Shown: positions 33,992-43,562 of the stretch, piece by piece
Numbering within the stretch: the stretch's first letter is position 1
Layout of the letters: each line of letters begins with the position of its first letter
Assembly: GCF_001887355.1 (NCBI RefSeq)
Contig: NZ_MPIN01000008.1
Span: forward strand, 113,935 to 177,934
Source of the DNA: Cystobacter ferrugineus
GTDB taxonomy: Bacteria; Myxococcota; Myxococcia; Myxococcales; Myxococcaceae
Length of the DNA stretch: 64,000 nucleotides
Reading direction: 5' to 3'
Notes under the pieces: generated by a model
Seen by the model: the letters and a program-made list of their open reading frames with translations, nothing else
Database searches by the model: none
What the model was told of the DNA's origin: nothing
Made by a program: the position numbers and the translations under genes

Positions 33992-35653
33992 CTAGTGGGA
34001 GTCACGCCTGGACTCGAGGATGTTGCGGGACAGTTCATCCATGAGCGCGAGCAGTTCCTGGCGGACCGCATCGGAGGACTGGCGGAGCTGGGCGGTGAGG
34101 ATGTGCAGCGAGTCTCCGGGAGAGCTGGCCTCGTGCAGCATGCGAGCGGCCGTGCGCGTGGCGGACAGGGGACCGTCCAGGTCCTCGGCCACCAGGCGGC
34201 GCAGCCGCTCCAGCGGATTGGGCGGCGAAGCGGGCGACGGAGCAGTGACCGCCGCCGGAGTCTCGGGGACGTTGGAGACGGCGCACACGCGGTTGCGGCC
34301 CTGGCGCTTGGCCTTGTAGAGCGCCGCGTCGATGAGCTCGATGAGCTCGGTGACGGACGAGGCGTGCGCGGGGTAGCAGCCCACCCCGGCGCTGATCGTC
34401 AACGCGCGGCTGCCGCCCCGGGCGCCCTTCACCACGGCGCCCTCCACCGCGGCCCGGAAGCGCTCGGCGGCGATCAACCCCTGCTCCAGGTCCGTCTCGG
34501 GGAGGATCATCGCGAACTCCTCGCCGCCGTGGCGGGCCACCACGTCCGTGGAGCGCGCCGTCTGGCGCAGCCGCGTGGACACCTCGCGCAGGGCCTGATC
34601 TCCCGCGGTGTGGCCGAGCGTGTCGTTGACCTGCTTGAAGTGGTCCAGGTCCAACAGCACCAGCGTCATCGGGTGCTTGTAGCGCTGGGCACGCCGGAAC
34701 TCGACGCCGAGCGCCTCGTGGAAGTAGGCGCGGTTGTACAGCCCGGTGAGTGGATCCGTCACCGCCACCAGCATGGCGCGGTCACGCGAGGTGCGCAGTT
34801 GGCGCTGGCGGCGCTGGCGGCGCAGGGCCGTCCCCATGCGGGCGATCAACTCGGCCATGGGCGTGTTCAGCGTGAGGTAGTCGTCGGCGCCGGAGTCGAA
34901 CGTGGAGACGCGCCGCGAGGTGGATTCCACCTCGTCCACCACGATGATGGCGGGCGCCTCCTCGTCGAAGCCGAAGCGCTTGAGCAGCGGCTGATCCCCC
35001 TCGAGCGCGACCGGGTAGCTCACCACGAGCAGGTCCGCTTCCGTGGTGGTCATGCGCTGGGATGGGGAGCGCAGGGTGAGGTGGAAGTCGCCGCTCAGGG
35101 GTGAGCCACGCAGCGCCCGGGCGAGCCGCTCGCCCATCACGGGCGTGTGGTGGATGATCTCCACCCGCGCCTGGGGCGGCATGGGCGCCTCCGGCTCGCG
35201 CATGACGCGCGCCATGGCCTCGTGCTGGGCCTGGAGCTGGGCGCGCATCTTGCCGAGCGAGATGAACGAGCGCACGCGGGCAATCATCTCGGCGTCGGGA
35301 GCCGTCTTGGTGAAGAAGTCGTCGGCGCCCGCCTTCAACCCCGTGACGCGATCATCCGTGGAGTCGAGCGAGGTGAGCAGGAGGATGGGCGTGTTGAGGG
35401 TGCGGGCATGGCCTCGGAGCTGGCGCGTCAGCTCGTGGCCGTTCATCTGCGGCATCATCACATCCAGGATGAGCAGATCGAAGAGCTGGGGGCCCTCGGT
35501 GGCGAGCGCCAGGGCCTCCAGGGGCGAGGTCGTCATCGCCACCTCCAACCCGCTCTCCTTCAGGCGCGAGCCGATGGTTTCGAGGGCGATGATGCTGTCA
35601 TCCACCAGAAGGACACGACCGGTGGTGCTGAGGCTGTTCGTGAATGCAACCAT
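33992..35653 (-). CDS. REC-REC-GGDEF response regulator (PleD-like diguanylate cyclase)
   Basis: A 553-aa protein. REC1 (about 14-130) has the phosphoacceptor Asp in LLILDVMMPQMNG and TSLD/KAGADD loops. REC2 (about 160-280) is degenerate: its Asp position reads LLVVSYPVA. The GGDEF domain (about 290-460) has GGEEF at 376-380 and an intact inhibitory RSTD site at 367-370, so it should make cyclic di-GMP under product control. A helical tail (about 475-553) is extra relative to PleD. ATG 35653 is chosen because the longer frame has no coherent domain. The partner kinase is unknown. Confidence 0.92.
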   Translation of the reverse strand: MVAFTNSLSTTGRVLLVDDSIIALETIGSRLKESGLEVAMTTSPLEALALATEGPQLFDLLILDVMMPQMNGHELTRQLRGHARTLNTPILLLTSLDSTDDRVTGLKAGADDFFTKTAPDAEMIARVRSFISLGKMRAQLQAQHEAMARVMREPEAPMPPQARVEIIHHTPVMGERLARALRGSPLSGDFHLTLRSPSQRMTTTEADLLVVSYPVALEGDQPLLKRFGFDEEAPAIIVVDEVESTSRRVSTFDSGADDYLTLNTPMAELIARMGTALRRQRRQRQLRTSRDRAMLVAVTDPLTGLYNRAYFHEALGVEFRRAQRYKHPMTLVLLDLDHFKQVNDTLGHTAGDQALREVSTRLRQTARSTDVVARHGGEEFAMILPETDLEQGLIAAERFRAAVEGAVVKGARGGSRALTISAGVGCYPAHASSVTELIELIDAALYKAKRQGRNRVCAVSNVPETPAAVTAPSPASPPNPLERLRRLVAEDLDGPLSATRTAARMLHEASSPGDSLHILTAQLRQSSDAVRQELLALMDELSRNILESRRDSH

Positions 35654-35899
35654 GGTCCGCTCCGAGCTCAGGCTATCAAGCGGGATCGCCGAGGAAGGCA
35701 AGGAGCCGTGAACCCGCGCTCCCGCGACCCTTCCCCGCGTCGTCCCTTCCATCCCAAGAGGAACCCTCTTGTGCGGATGCGCTCCCCCACTCCCCCGCCC
35801 CGGAACGAAGCATACGCGGGGAGCCTGCCCGCCAGACATGCCCCCCCGCTCATTCACACCGTGGGCACGGCCCGAGCGGGGAGCAGACGCCTGGGTGCC

Positions 35900-37063
35900 C
35901 TACTCCCCGACACGCGAAGTGCCGTCCCCACAGAAGTGCGCAATGGCCCTGGAAAGGTAGGCCTCGCACCGCACCAGGTCCTCCATCGGCACGTACTCCC
36001 CCGTCTGGTGCGCCACGCGAATGTCCCCCGGGCCGAACACCACCGCCTGCGCCCCGAGTTCCGTGAGTTGAGGGGCTTCCGTGCCAAAGGGAACCGTGAT
36101 GGGCGCGTTGCCGGAGAGCTTGGCGAGCACCCGCACCACCTCCGCGTCCGCGCGCGTGTCCACCGCGGGCTCGGCCCGCACCAGGCGGATCCGCGCCTCA
36201 TAGCCGGGCTCGTCCCGCACCAGCTCCTGGCGGATGGACTCCAGCAGCTCCAACACCCGCTCCTGGGGCTGACGTGGAATGGGCCGCCACTCCACGATGA
36301 AGCGGCACGCGCCGGGGATGATGTTGGACGCCTTGCCACCGCCGATCCGGCCCACGTTCACCGTGGTGAAGGGGGGCTCGAAGGACTCGTCCTGATCCTC
36401 GCGCAGCCGCGTGCGCGCCAGGGTCTCCAGCTTCTGCAGGAAGCGCCCCGCGCGGAAGATGGCCGAGGCGCCCTCGTCCGGATAGGCGCTGTGCCCCTCC
36501 TGGCCCAGCACCTCCACCTCCGCCAGGCAATACCCCTTGTGCGCGCGCACCGGCACCAGCCGCGTGGGCTCGCCGACAATGGCATGCCGCGCCCGGCCCT
36601 TGCCCAGCGTCACGAGCTGCTTGGCGCCCTCACACCCCAGCTCCTCGTCCGCTGTCAGCAGCACCATCAGGGGCGCGCGCGGCGGCCGCGGCAGATGGGT
36701 CACCGCGTGCAGCGCGCAGGCGATGAAGCCCTTCGTGTCACACGCGCCCCGGCCGTACAGCCGCCCATCGCGCTCGGTCAGACGCAGCGCGTCCGTCCAT
36801 GCCGTGTCATAGGGCACACAGTCCGTATGACCCACGAGCGCCAGGGCGGCCGGCTCTTCCAGCGCGCCGCCCAGCACCGCGATGAGGTTCACCTTCTCCA
36901 CCCCGGCGTCGTCCCGGTACGACACCTGCTCCACCTGGAAGCCCACCGCTTCCAGCTTGCCCCGCGCCAGCGCCACCAGCGGCGCGTTGGAGCGGGAAGA
37001 GGTCGTGTCCACCGCGACCAGTTCGGCCAGCGTGGCGCGCAGCGCGGGCAGGGTGTCACTCAT
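35900..37063 (-). CDS. argE: M20 deacylase, acetylornithine deacetylase type
   Basis: A 387-aa zinc peptidase/deacylase of the ArgE/DapE family. Metal and catalytic residues are visible in LVGHTDCVP (His near 79), GACDTKGF, TADEELGCEG (general base and metal Glu), GEPT and VAHQTGEYVP. A dimerisation domain is inserted around 180-290 (GHSAYP; GGGKASNIIPGAC). It would hydrolyse N-acetylornithine in arginine synthesis; the ArgE name is from motif and length and could be a related M20 enzyme. The 246 bases upstream of its C-terminal neighbour (35654-35899) hold no gene. Confidence 0.85.
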   Translation of the reverse strand: MSDTLPALRATLAELVAVDTTSSRSNAPLVALARGKLEAVGFQVEQVSYRDDAGVEKVNLIAVLGGALEEPAALALVGHTDCVPYDTAWTDALRLTERDGRLYGRGACDTKGFIACALHAVTHLPRPPRAPLMVLLTADEELGCEGAKQLVTLGKGRARHAIVGEPTRLVPVRAHKGYCLAEVEVLGQEGHSAYPDEGASAIFRAGRFLQKLETLARTRLREDQDESFEPPFTTVNVGRIGGGKASNIIPGACRFIVEWRPIPRQPQERVLELLESIRQELVRDEPGYEARIRLVRAEPAVDTRADAEVVRVLAKLSGNAPITVPFGTEAPQLTELGAQAVVFGPGDIRVAHQTGEYVPMEDLVRCEAYLSRAIAHFCGDGTSRVGE

Positions 37064-37191
37064 CGGGAGGGCCTCCGAGGGCTCGGGCCACCACGCGTCA
37101 TGCGGCGCCCAGGCAGGGACTGTAGACCCTCGGACGGCCTTGTCCCAGGGGAAGAGCGCCCCGAGCGGAGCGCTCCAGCCGGCGCATCACA

Positions 37192-37659
37192 TCAGATGTG
37201 GGCCCCGGCCTCTTCTCTCGTCCAGGGGCGCATGCGCACCGCATCCTTGATCCACGCCAGGTGCCGCTCCTCGTCCTTGCGGTTCTGCTCGATGAGCTGA
37301 CGCACCTCGGGGCTCCAGTCGAAGCTCAGCGCCAGCTCGTAGGTGCGGTTGGTCAGCTCCTCGTTGCCGAGCATGGCCACCAGCGCGGCCTCGGTCCCCA
37401 TCATGCTCGTGATCGCCGTCATGCCCTTCATGACCGCGCCCTTGAGATCCGGCCGCAGTTCCACCGGCTCTCCACCCAGTTGGCGGATGAACGCGTTGAG
37501 ATCCTGCACGTGCCGCACATGGTCCACGCGGAACTCGTTCAGGCGCTCGCGCACCAGTTGATCCTTCACGCGGGCGATGGCGGCCTCGTAGGTCCCCGCC
37601 GCGTCCACGTCCAGTTGAGCCAGGCTCCTGAGCTTCTCCACCTCGGGAATGATCGCCAT
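37192..37659 (-). CDS. Ferritin-like domain protein
   Basis: A 155-aa four-helix protein. Pairs of carboxylate and His residues at helix positions suggest a diiron site: DAAGTYEAAI, FRVDHVRHVQDL, LTNRTYELALSF and RKDEERHLAWIK. It resembles the DUF2383/DUF892-type stress ferritin-like proteins. AGGGGAGG before ATG 37659 supports this start, although the frame is open to 37875. It is divergent from the CBS-domain gene, which suggests a shared stress response. Confidence 0.85.
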   Translation of the reverse strand: MAIIPEVEKLRSLAQLDVDAAGTYEAAIARVKDQLVRERLNEFRVDHVRHVQDLNAFIRQLGGEPVELRPDLKGAVMKGMTAITSMMGTEAALVAMLGNEELTNRTYELALSFDWSPEVRQLIEQNRKDEERHLAWIKDAVRMRPWTREEAGAHI

Positions 37660-37892
37660 CTCGAGTCCTCCCCTGTCTAGAATTCGCGGTTCGCGCAAAT
37701 CTGTTTCGGGGTCCCGGTCCGGCCAATCCCACCTCCCCGGCGTCTGTCCGGAAAGCGGGCGGGCGGACGGGCCCTCGCCGTGCGTCCGCCCCGGGAAACG
37801 ACAAGGCGAGCCCGTGGGACGCACGGCATTCCAGACGAGGAGGGCCCACCGTGTGGCCGAGAGCAGTTCTTCCACCGGGCGCGAGGTGTGCC

Positions 37893-38309
37893 GTGAAGAT
37901 TCATGAGGTGATGACCCCGGACGCGGTCTCCGCCCACCCGGAGATGACGCTGATGGCCGCCGCCGAGATGATGCGGTTGCTCAACGTGGACACCCTTCCC
38001 GTCGTCGAGGACGAGCGCGTCGTCGGCCTCGTCACCGACCGCGGCATCGTCGTGAGGGGGCTGGCCCTGGGGTTCGATCCGCGTACCACGCCCATCGTCC
38101 GGGTGATGGCCCGGCACGTGCCAGGATGCGAGCCCCACGAGGACGCGCGAGAGGTCGCCGAGCGGATGCGGCAACTGCGCGTGCGCCGCCTGATCGTCAT
38201 GGACGCGCAGGAGCGGCTGCTGGGCAGCGTGAGCCTCGGTGAGCTCCAGCAGGGGCCGAGAACCGCGCCCCCGGAGGACGAGGAGATCTTCGTGCACCCC
38301 CGTCCCTGA
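37893..38309 (+). CDS. CBS-domain pair protein
   Basis: A 138-aa protein made of two CBS domains: MTPDAVSAHPEMTLMAAAEM to VVGLVTDRGIVVRGL, and VMARHVPGCEP to RRLIVMDAQERLLGSVSL. Such proteins bind adenine nucleotides and act as small stress or energy sensors. GTG 37893 with GAGGTG just upstream is preferred to the frame opening at 37851. It is divergent from the ferritin-like gene and convergent with the FG-GAP operon. Confidence 0.85.
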   Translation: MKIHEVMTPDAVSAHPEMTLMAAAEMMRLLNVDTLPVVEDERVVGLVTDRGIVVRGLALGFDPRTTPIVRVMARHVPGCEPHEDAREVAERMRQLRVRRLIVMDAQERLLGSVSLGELQQGPRTAPPEDEEIFVHPRP

Positions 38310-38327
38310 CGGACGGGAGGTGGGGCA

Positions 38328-41300
38328 TCAGAAGGTGAGCGGCAACATGAACGCCGTGCCGTTCTCCGCGCCGGTGCGGTAGCTGAGCGGCGCGCCGATG
38401 ACGAGCGAGGGCGGCGTCCTGGTGTCCCCCGGCGTGAGCGCCAGGGACTGGCCGAAGTTGGCGCGCTCCGCCGTGTCGCCCGTGAGCAGGAGCCAGGGCG
38501 AGGGCGCCCCCTTGATGGCCGGCCCGCCCTCGTACACGAACACCGCGCCCCCACCGTCCGAGGCCACCGAGGCGCCCGAGGCACTCACGATCAGCTCCGG
38601 CACGCCATCTTTCGTCAGGTCCACGTTGCCGCGCACCACCGCTCCGAAGTTCACGGCCCGCGTCGGACTCACCACCATGAGGGGATTGAGGTCCACGGCC
38701 TTCACATTCACCTCGCCCGTGGCGGGCCGGCGCTTGCTCACTTCCGCCACGTCGATCAGCAACACCGACGGCTGCGTCACGCCCTCATAGGGGATGTTGG
38801 TCGCGGTCACCGCCAGATAGTCCGCGCCGCTCTTCCCGAGCACACGGCCCACGCGCGCCGTCGAGCCTCCCAGCCCGGCGTAGAGACCCGGGGCATCCGC
38901 TTGCCGATCCGCCAGGCGCACCGTCGTTGGTACCTTGCGCGCGCACTTCGCGCCACTCGTGTCATGGCCGAACAGGATGATGACGTTCGACGCCGAGCCA
39001 TCCGCGGCGCGCCACGCCACCTCGTCACACCCGTCACCATCCAGGTCGCCCAGCGCCGCCGGGGCCGAGGTCTGCCGGTCGTAGTACGGCGACGAGTAGA
39101 CGGGATCACACCCCATGGACAGCTTCGACAGCGAGAGGTCATCCGGAGCGCGGCCCAGGAAGAGCTCGAAGCCGTTGTTGCGCAGCACGCCGATGTCCTG
39201 CTTGCCGTCGCCATTGAGGTCGAAGCCCCCCAGGACCGAGCGCCCGAGGGCGCGGCGCTGACAGACGGAGCCCGTGCCGGTGCAACCGGCGATGTCCCCC
39301 GGAGCCCACAGCCAGTAGGCCTGCTTGAAGCTCCCGTCCGCCTGGCCGAGCGACACCAGCACCCCCCCGGCCTCCAGACTCGACGCCGGCACGCACGCGG
39401 CATTCTCCTTGAAGTAGGGCTCGATCTCCGTTTTGCGCACGTTGGCGCCCGGCTGGATGAAGTTGCTCGCCCCCACCACCGCGTCCGCCCTCCCATCCCC
39501 GTTGAAGTCCGTGAAGGCCACGTCCGAGCCCACTCTGCGCCCGCGCCAGAGCGGCGCGGAAGCGCCCTCGGCCGCGAGCGTGGCCCGCGTGGCGTCGCGC
39601 ACCCAGGCGCGGCCGGCGTTCAAGTCGTTGCCATCCTCGCTGGGCCCCGGCCCCCCCCAGCCCTGCGCGCCAATCAGCGCCACCGCGCCGCCCTGGGCCC
39701 CCTTGGCCACCGCCACGCCCTCTCCATAGCGCTCCTTGCTCGGCCGCGCCGGCACCATGGCGCTCGTGCGCGTCCACTCGGCGAGCGACGCTCCCGCCTC
39801 GAGGTAGGCATCCACGCGTCCGGTGAAGGCCAGCCCGAGCCCGCTATCCGAGGCCCGTCCCGCGAAGGCCACCAGCGCCGAGGTGCCGGGCAGCGACCAC
39901 GCCGCGAGCCCCGCGCCCAGGGCGTCCGACTTCGTCTGCCCCTGCAGGGCGAGGAGCGGTTTGTTGAGCACCGCGCCCTTCACCAGGGTCGCCAGGGGGT
40001 GGACGATGATCCTCCCCGCCAGGCGCAGCGGCGTGCTCGGAGACGCGGAGGGCGCACCCAGCAGCAATTCCGGACCGGGATTGCCATCCACATCCATCAC
40101 CGCCCAGCTCCGCCCCGCGGTGCCACCCGTCGCGTCCCCATACAGACGGGCGAAGGCCGCCTCGCGCTTGATCTGCACGGGAGTCGTCGCGGGCTCGCCC
40201 TGGGGCTTGTACGTGCTCAGGTCGAAGAGCAGCGCGCCTCCCGCGTCGGTCATCGCGCTCAACCCACCGCTGGTGCGCAGATCCGGCGCGTCCGTCTTGT
40301 CCGCCAACACCATCAGCAAGGGAGGCCGGGAGCCCTCGCCCGGCACCGTCGCCAGACGCCACGTCCCCTCGCCTTTGTCCGCCGGGTAGTTGGAGGGCAG
40401 CACGATCAGGTCCGGCGCCGAGCGGATGCGCTCACCGTTCCCGCGCGCGAAGAACACCGCCACGGTCTGCGGCATCACGTCATCGAGGGAGCCATCCGAG
40501 TTGAAGAACGACGCCTTGCTGAGCGCCGCCAGGTCACCCAGCCCATCCCCATTCAGGTCCGCCACCACCAGCGCGCGGCCCAGCTCCGTGCCCTTGCGCG
40601 ACTCGAGCGTGCCGCCCTTGCCCAGGTCCGCGCCGCCCAGGCGGGTGGTCGGAAGCTGCGGCACCGTCTGGCCCGGGGTGAGCAGGTAGATGTCCACGAC
40701 GCCGCGGTTGGACCCCGACCCGGGCACCAGGTCCGCCGTGGGCGAGCCCACCACCAGATCCAGGTCCCCATCCCCATCCATGTCCGCGAGCGCCAGGCCC
40801 GAGCCGAAGAAGCCACGGCCCGTGTTGGTCACGGGATTGCCGATGCGCTCCGGACCCTTCTCGCCGAAGCGGTACAGGTACACCGCGCCCGAGTCAGCGA
40901 TGGTGGTGTCCGCGCCCGGCGAGGACACCACCAGCTCCGCCCGGCCATCCTTGTCCAGGTCCCCCGCGAGCACCGTGTCGCCGAAGAGGGCCGAGTTCGT
41001 CTCACCGACGAGCACCCAGGTGGGCTGCGCGGGCAGGCCCGACAGGCTGCCCTTGAAGATGAACACCGCGCCCCCGGACGGCCTGCCGAGGTCGCTCTCG
41101 CGCCGGCCCACGGCCACGTCCTCCACCCCATCCCCATCGAAGTCCGCCGTCACCACCGAGGCCACGTCCGTGAGCAGCCCGTGCGCCTGCGTCTCGCGCG
41201 TCAGCTCCGTCATCACGTGCACCGACAGGGTCGCCTTCTCGCCGGTGAACGCGTCCGTCGCCTCCACCTGTGCCGTGCCCGTGTCCTCCGGCGAGCTCAC

Positions 41301-41996
41301 GAAACGCCCGCCCTCCACCCGGCCCGGGCCCGACACCTTCGCCCAGAGCACCCGGTCGGTGCCCCCCTCGGCCCGCAGTGGAATGGACGAACCCGACGGC
41401 AGCCCCAGGAACGCCGGGCTGCCCCGAAGCCGCGCGTTCTTGCGCACCTCGAACTGGAGCTGGGCCACATCGCCCGAGCGGTCATCGCGCACCCGCACCA
41501 GATCCACGCCCTCGCCCTGGCCGGCCGTGTACACGCCCGTGGGCGACACGGTGCTGCCCGTGGCCCCCGCGTCCAGCGAGAAGACGGGCGAGCCCAACAG
41601 GCCCGTCACCTCCACCTGGAAGCTCGTGCCCGGCTTGAGCGTGGCTCGCGTGGGCGCCACGCCAAAGGCCGCCACCACGGACATCTGCAACCGCGCGTCG
41701 CCGGGGCAGCGCATGTCCTCCACCACCACGGTGTCCGTGCCGGGAGTGGGACCGGCGACGAAGCGCGAGCCATTCACCTGTCCCGAGGAGCCGCCCGGCT
41801 CGAGACGGTAGGAGTAGTAGCCGCTGCCGCCCGCGGCCTTGAGGTTGACGCCCACGTTCACGCGCACCTGGGTGCTGTCCGCGGTGAGGGTCAGGGGCGC
41901 GAGGCCCACGCAGGCATCCACCGGATCCTCGCCAGGGTCCGGGCAGGCAGACAACAGCAGCGCGAGCGCGAGCGACGCGCGGAAGGCTCGATTCAT
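38328..41996 (-). CDS. Large FG-GAP/VCBS-repeat lipoprotein
   Basis: A 1,222-aa surface lipoprotein (signal ending LLLSAC). Residues 25-270 form Ig-like beta domains with repeated SPTGVYTAG-type strands; after that come at least eight integrin-alpha-like FG-GAP repeats with Ca-binding loops (DFDGDGVEDVAVG, DLDKDGRAELVVSSPGAD, DMDGDGDLDLVVGSP, DLNGDGLGDLAAL, DFNGDGRADAVVGAS, DLNGDGKQDIGVL). It should be a Ca-stabilised beta propeller for binding a polymer or a protein partner. It is the last gene of a five-gene operon, 11 bases after the preceding stop. Confidence 0.9.
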   Translation of the reverse strand: MNRAFRASLALALLLSACPDPGEDPVDACVGLAPLTLTADSTQVRVNVGVNLKAAGGSGYYSYRLEPGGSSGQVNGSRFVAGPTPGTDTVVVEDMRCPGDARLQMSVVAAFGVAPTRATLKPGTSFQVEVTGLLGSPVFSLDAGATGSTVSPTGVYTAGQGEGVDLVRVRDDRSGDVAQLQFEVRKNARLRGSPAFLGLPSGSSIPLRAEGGTDRVLWAKVSGPGRVEGGRFVSSPEDTGTAQVEATDAFTGEKATLSVHVMTELTRETQAHGLLTDVASVVTADFDGDGVEDVAVGRRESDLGRPSGGAVFIFKGSLSGLPAQPTWVLVGETNSALFGDTVLAGDLDKDGRAELVVSSPGADTTIADSGAVYLYRFGEKGPERIGNPVTNTGRGFFGSGLALADMDGDGDLDLVVGSPTADLVPGSGSNRGVVDIYLLTPGQTVPQLPTTRLGGADLGKGGTLESRKGTELGRALVVADLNGDGLGDLAALSKASFFNSDGSLDDVMPQTVAVFFARGNGERIRSAPDLIVLPSNYPADKGEGTWRLATVPGEGSRPPLLMVLADKTDAPDLRTSGGLSAMTDAGGALLFDLSTYKPQGEPATTPVQIKREAAFARLYGDATGGTAGRSWAVMDVDGNPGPELLLGAPSASPSTPLRLAGRIIVHPLATLVKGAVLNKPLLALQGQTKSDALGAGLAAWSLPGTSALVAFAGRASDSGLGLAFTGRVDAYLEAGASLAEWTRTSAMVPARPSKERYGEGVAVAKGAQGGAVALIGAQGWGGPGPSEDGNDLNAGRAWVRDATRATLAAEGASAPLWRGRRVGSDVAFTDFNGDGRADAVVGASNFIQPGANVRKTEIEPYFKENAACVPASSLEAGGVLVSLGQADGSFKQAYWLWAPGDIAGCTGTGSVCQRRALGRSVLGGFDLNGDGKQDIGVLRNNGFELFLGRAPDDLSLSKLSMGCDPVYSSPYYDRQTSAPAALGDLDGDGCDEVAWRAADGSASNVIILFGHDTSGAKCARKVPTTVRLADRQADAPGLYAGLGGSTARVGRVLGKSGADYLAVTATNIPYEGVTQPSVLLIDVAEVSKRRPATGEVNVKAVDLNPLMVVSPTRAVNFGAVVRGNVDLTKDGVPELIVSASGASVASDGGGAVFVYEGGPAIKGAPSPWLLLTGDTAERANFGQSLALTPGDTRTPPSLVIGAPLSYRTGAENGTAFMLPLTF

Positions 41997-42007
41997 GGTG
42001 GAGCGCC

Positions 42008-43558
42008 TCAGGGGTTGGCGCCGGTAGCCGCCCAGCGCTGGATACGGATGATGAGCTGCGGATCCAAGGGGCCGTCCGCGGGCATGCGCTGCTCACGCAC
42101 CGCCGCGATGATGAGGGAGGCGTTGTCCTTCCACAGCTCGTACGTGGACAGCGGCCGGCCCGGCCCCGCCGACTCATGGCACTTCGCGCAACGCTCCTGG
42201 TGGATGGGGCGGATGTCCTTGTCCCAGCCCAGCACCACCGTGCTCAGCGGCTCGTAGGAGAAGGCCACCGAGCGCCGGGCCTGGGTGCCATCCGCGTAGG
42301 TCGCCACGGCGCTCAGCGTGTGCAGGCCCGCCTCCAGGCCCGCGAAGGAGTAGGAGCGGGGCGTCCCGTCCGCCTCCACGCCCCCGAGGCTGTACGCCGG
42401 CCCCTCCACCATCACCTCCGCGCCCCCCACCTCGAAGGCCAGGCGCTCGGGCGGCGTCGCGCCCGGAGCCACGCGCGCGCTCACCACCAGCATGTCCTCC
42501 ACCACCGTCATGCCCTCGTACAGGCCAATCACCCGGGGAACCGGACCCCAGCTCAGCGCCAGCGTGTCCGCGCCCAGTTGCACCCACGCGCAGCCGCTCT
42601 CGTCGGCCGCCAGGAAACGGAACTCGCGGGTATCCACGTTGGCGGCGGTGCCCCACGTGTCCGCGTCCGCGTCATAGGACAGCAGCGCGTCACCCGACTT
42701 CACCCAGACGAAGCGGCCCGCGGCCAGCACCTGGGTGGGCGGCCGCTCCAGCAACACCGCGCGCCAGCCCCGCGCCGTGTGCCGCAACAGCCGCTCGGAC
42801 GTCATCACCCACGCCTCCGCCCCCCCCTTCTCCGAGGCCCCCAGGCCCACCAGCGCCACCACGCGCTCGCCGTCCTGGAGCGGCACCGCGGCGGGACGCA
42901 CCTGCCACACGTCCGGCGCCGTCTGCACCGCGACGCGCAGCTCACCGTCGCGCAGCAGCCACAGCGCCGAGGCCACCTTGTCCACCGGGGCCGCCACCAG
43001 GGAGGTGATGCCATCCAGCGTCTGCCCCTCCACCTTGAGCGCCGCGAGCTGGCCATCGCGCAGCCGGTACAGGCCCGACTCATGCGCCAGCCACGCCACG
43101 CCCTCGGCCGTCGACGCGGTGGCCTCGAGCCCCGGGCCGAGCAGCTCGCGCCAGGGCGGCGCGATGAGCCAGCCCGCCTGCGCCAGGAAGAGGCCATTGG
43201 AGGCCTCCACCAGCGCCGAGTTCGTCCCCATCCGGAAGGCGGCATGTACCCGCCCCGGGGCCACCCGGTTGCCCGGGTGGTTCTCCAGCGCGCCCCGCGT
43301 CCCATCCAACCGCAAGCGGATGGCCTCGCCCGACGCCGTCGCGAAGATGCCGCCTCCCGTCTGGTCCGCGAAGCCCGGCGCCGCCGCCACGTCCGCCCGC
43401 GCCTTCACCAGCATGGGCTGGAAGGGCACGGGGCTCGGACGATCCACCGCGACGGATGGGCCACACCCCCCCAGCCCCATCCCCACCAGGCACAACAACC
43501 GCCACCCCCACGACCGCCAGGGCGCACGGGACTCGAAGTTCGAGGCTCGGGTCTTCAT
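42008..43558 (-). CDS. Lipoprotein with C-terminal CXXCH (cytochrome c-like) domain
   Basis: A 516-aa lipoprotein (signal ending GMGLGGC). The main part is a beta-rich, propeller-like domain; residues about 355-440 resemble an Ig-like domain; the last 65 residues (KDIRPIHQERCAKCHESAGP and onward to RIQRWAATGANP) are a mono-heme cytochrome c-like module: CAKCH and a distal Met in EQRMPAD. It probably transfers electrons at the outer membrane. It begins four bases after the DUF1501 gene in the same operon. Confidence 0.85.
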   Translation of the reverse strand: MKTRASNFESRAPWRSWGWRLLCLVGMGLGGCGPSVAVDRPSPVPFQPMLVKARADVAAAPGFADQTGGGIFATASGEAIRLRLDGTRGALENHPGNRVAPGRVHAAFRMGTNSALVEASNGLFLAQAGWLIAPPWRELLGPGLEATASTAEGVAWLAHESGLYRLRDGQLAALKVEGQTLDGITSLVAAPVDKVASALWLLRDGELRVAVQTAPDVWQVRPAAVPLQDGERVVALVGLGASEKGGAEAWVMTSERLLRHTARGWRAVLLERPPTQVLAAGRFVWVKSGDALLSYDADADTWGTAANVDTREFRFLAADESGCAWVQLGADTLALSWGPVPRVIGLYEGMTVVEDMLVVSARVAPGATPPERLAFEVGGAEVMVEGPAYSLGGVEADGTPRSYSFAGLEAGLHTLSAVATYADGTQARRSVAFSYEPLSTVVLGWDKDIRPIHQERCAKCHESAGPGRPLSTYELWKDNASLIIAAVREQRMPADGPLDPQLIIRIQRWAATGANP

Positions 43559-43562
43559 TACG

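Noticed and set aside
38901-42257. 1,118-codon open frame on the plus strand opposite the FG-GAP gene, and a 983-codon one at 42735-45686
   Set aside because: The opposite strand encodes coherent signal peptides, Ca-binding loops, a Tat motif and CXXCH sites; the plus-strand products are Arg/His/Gly-rich without domains. High GC keeps the antisense frame open.
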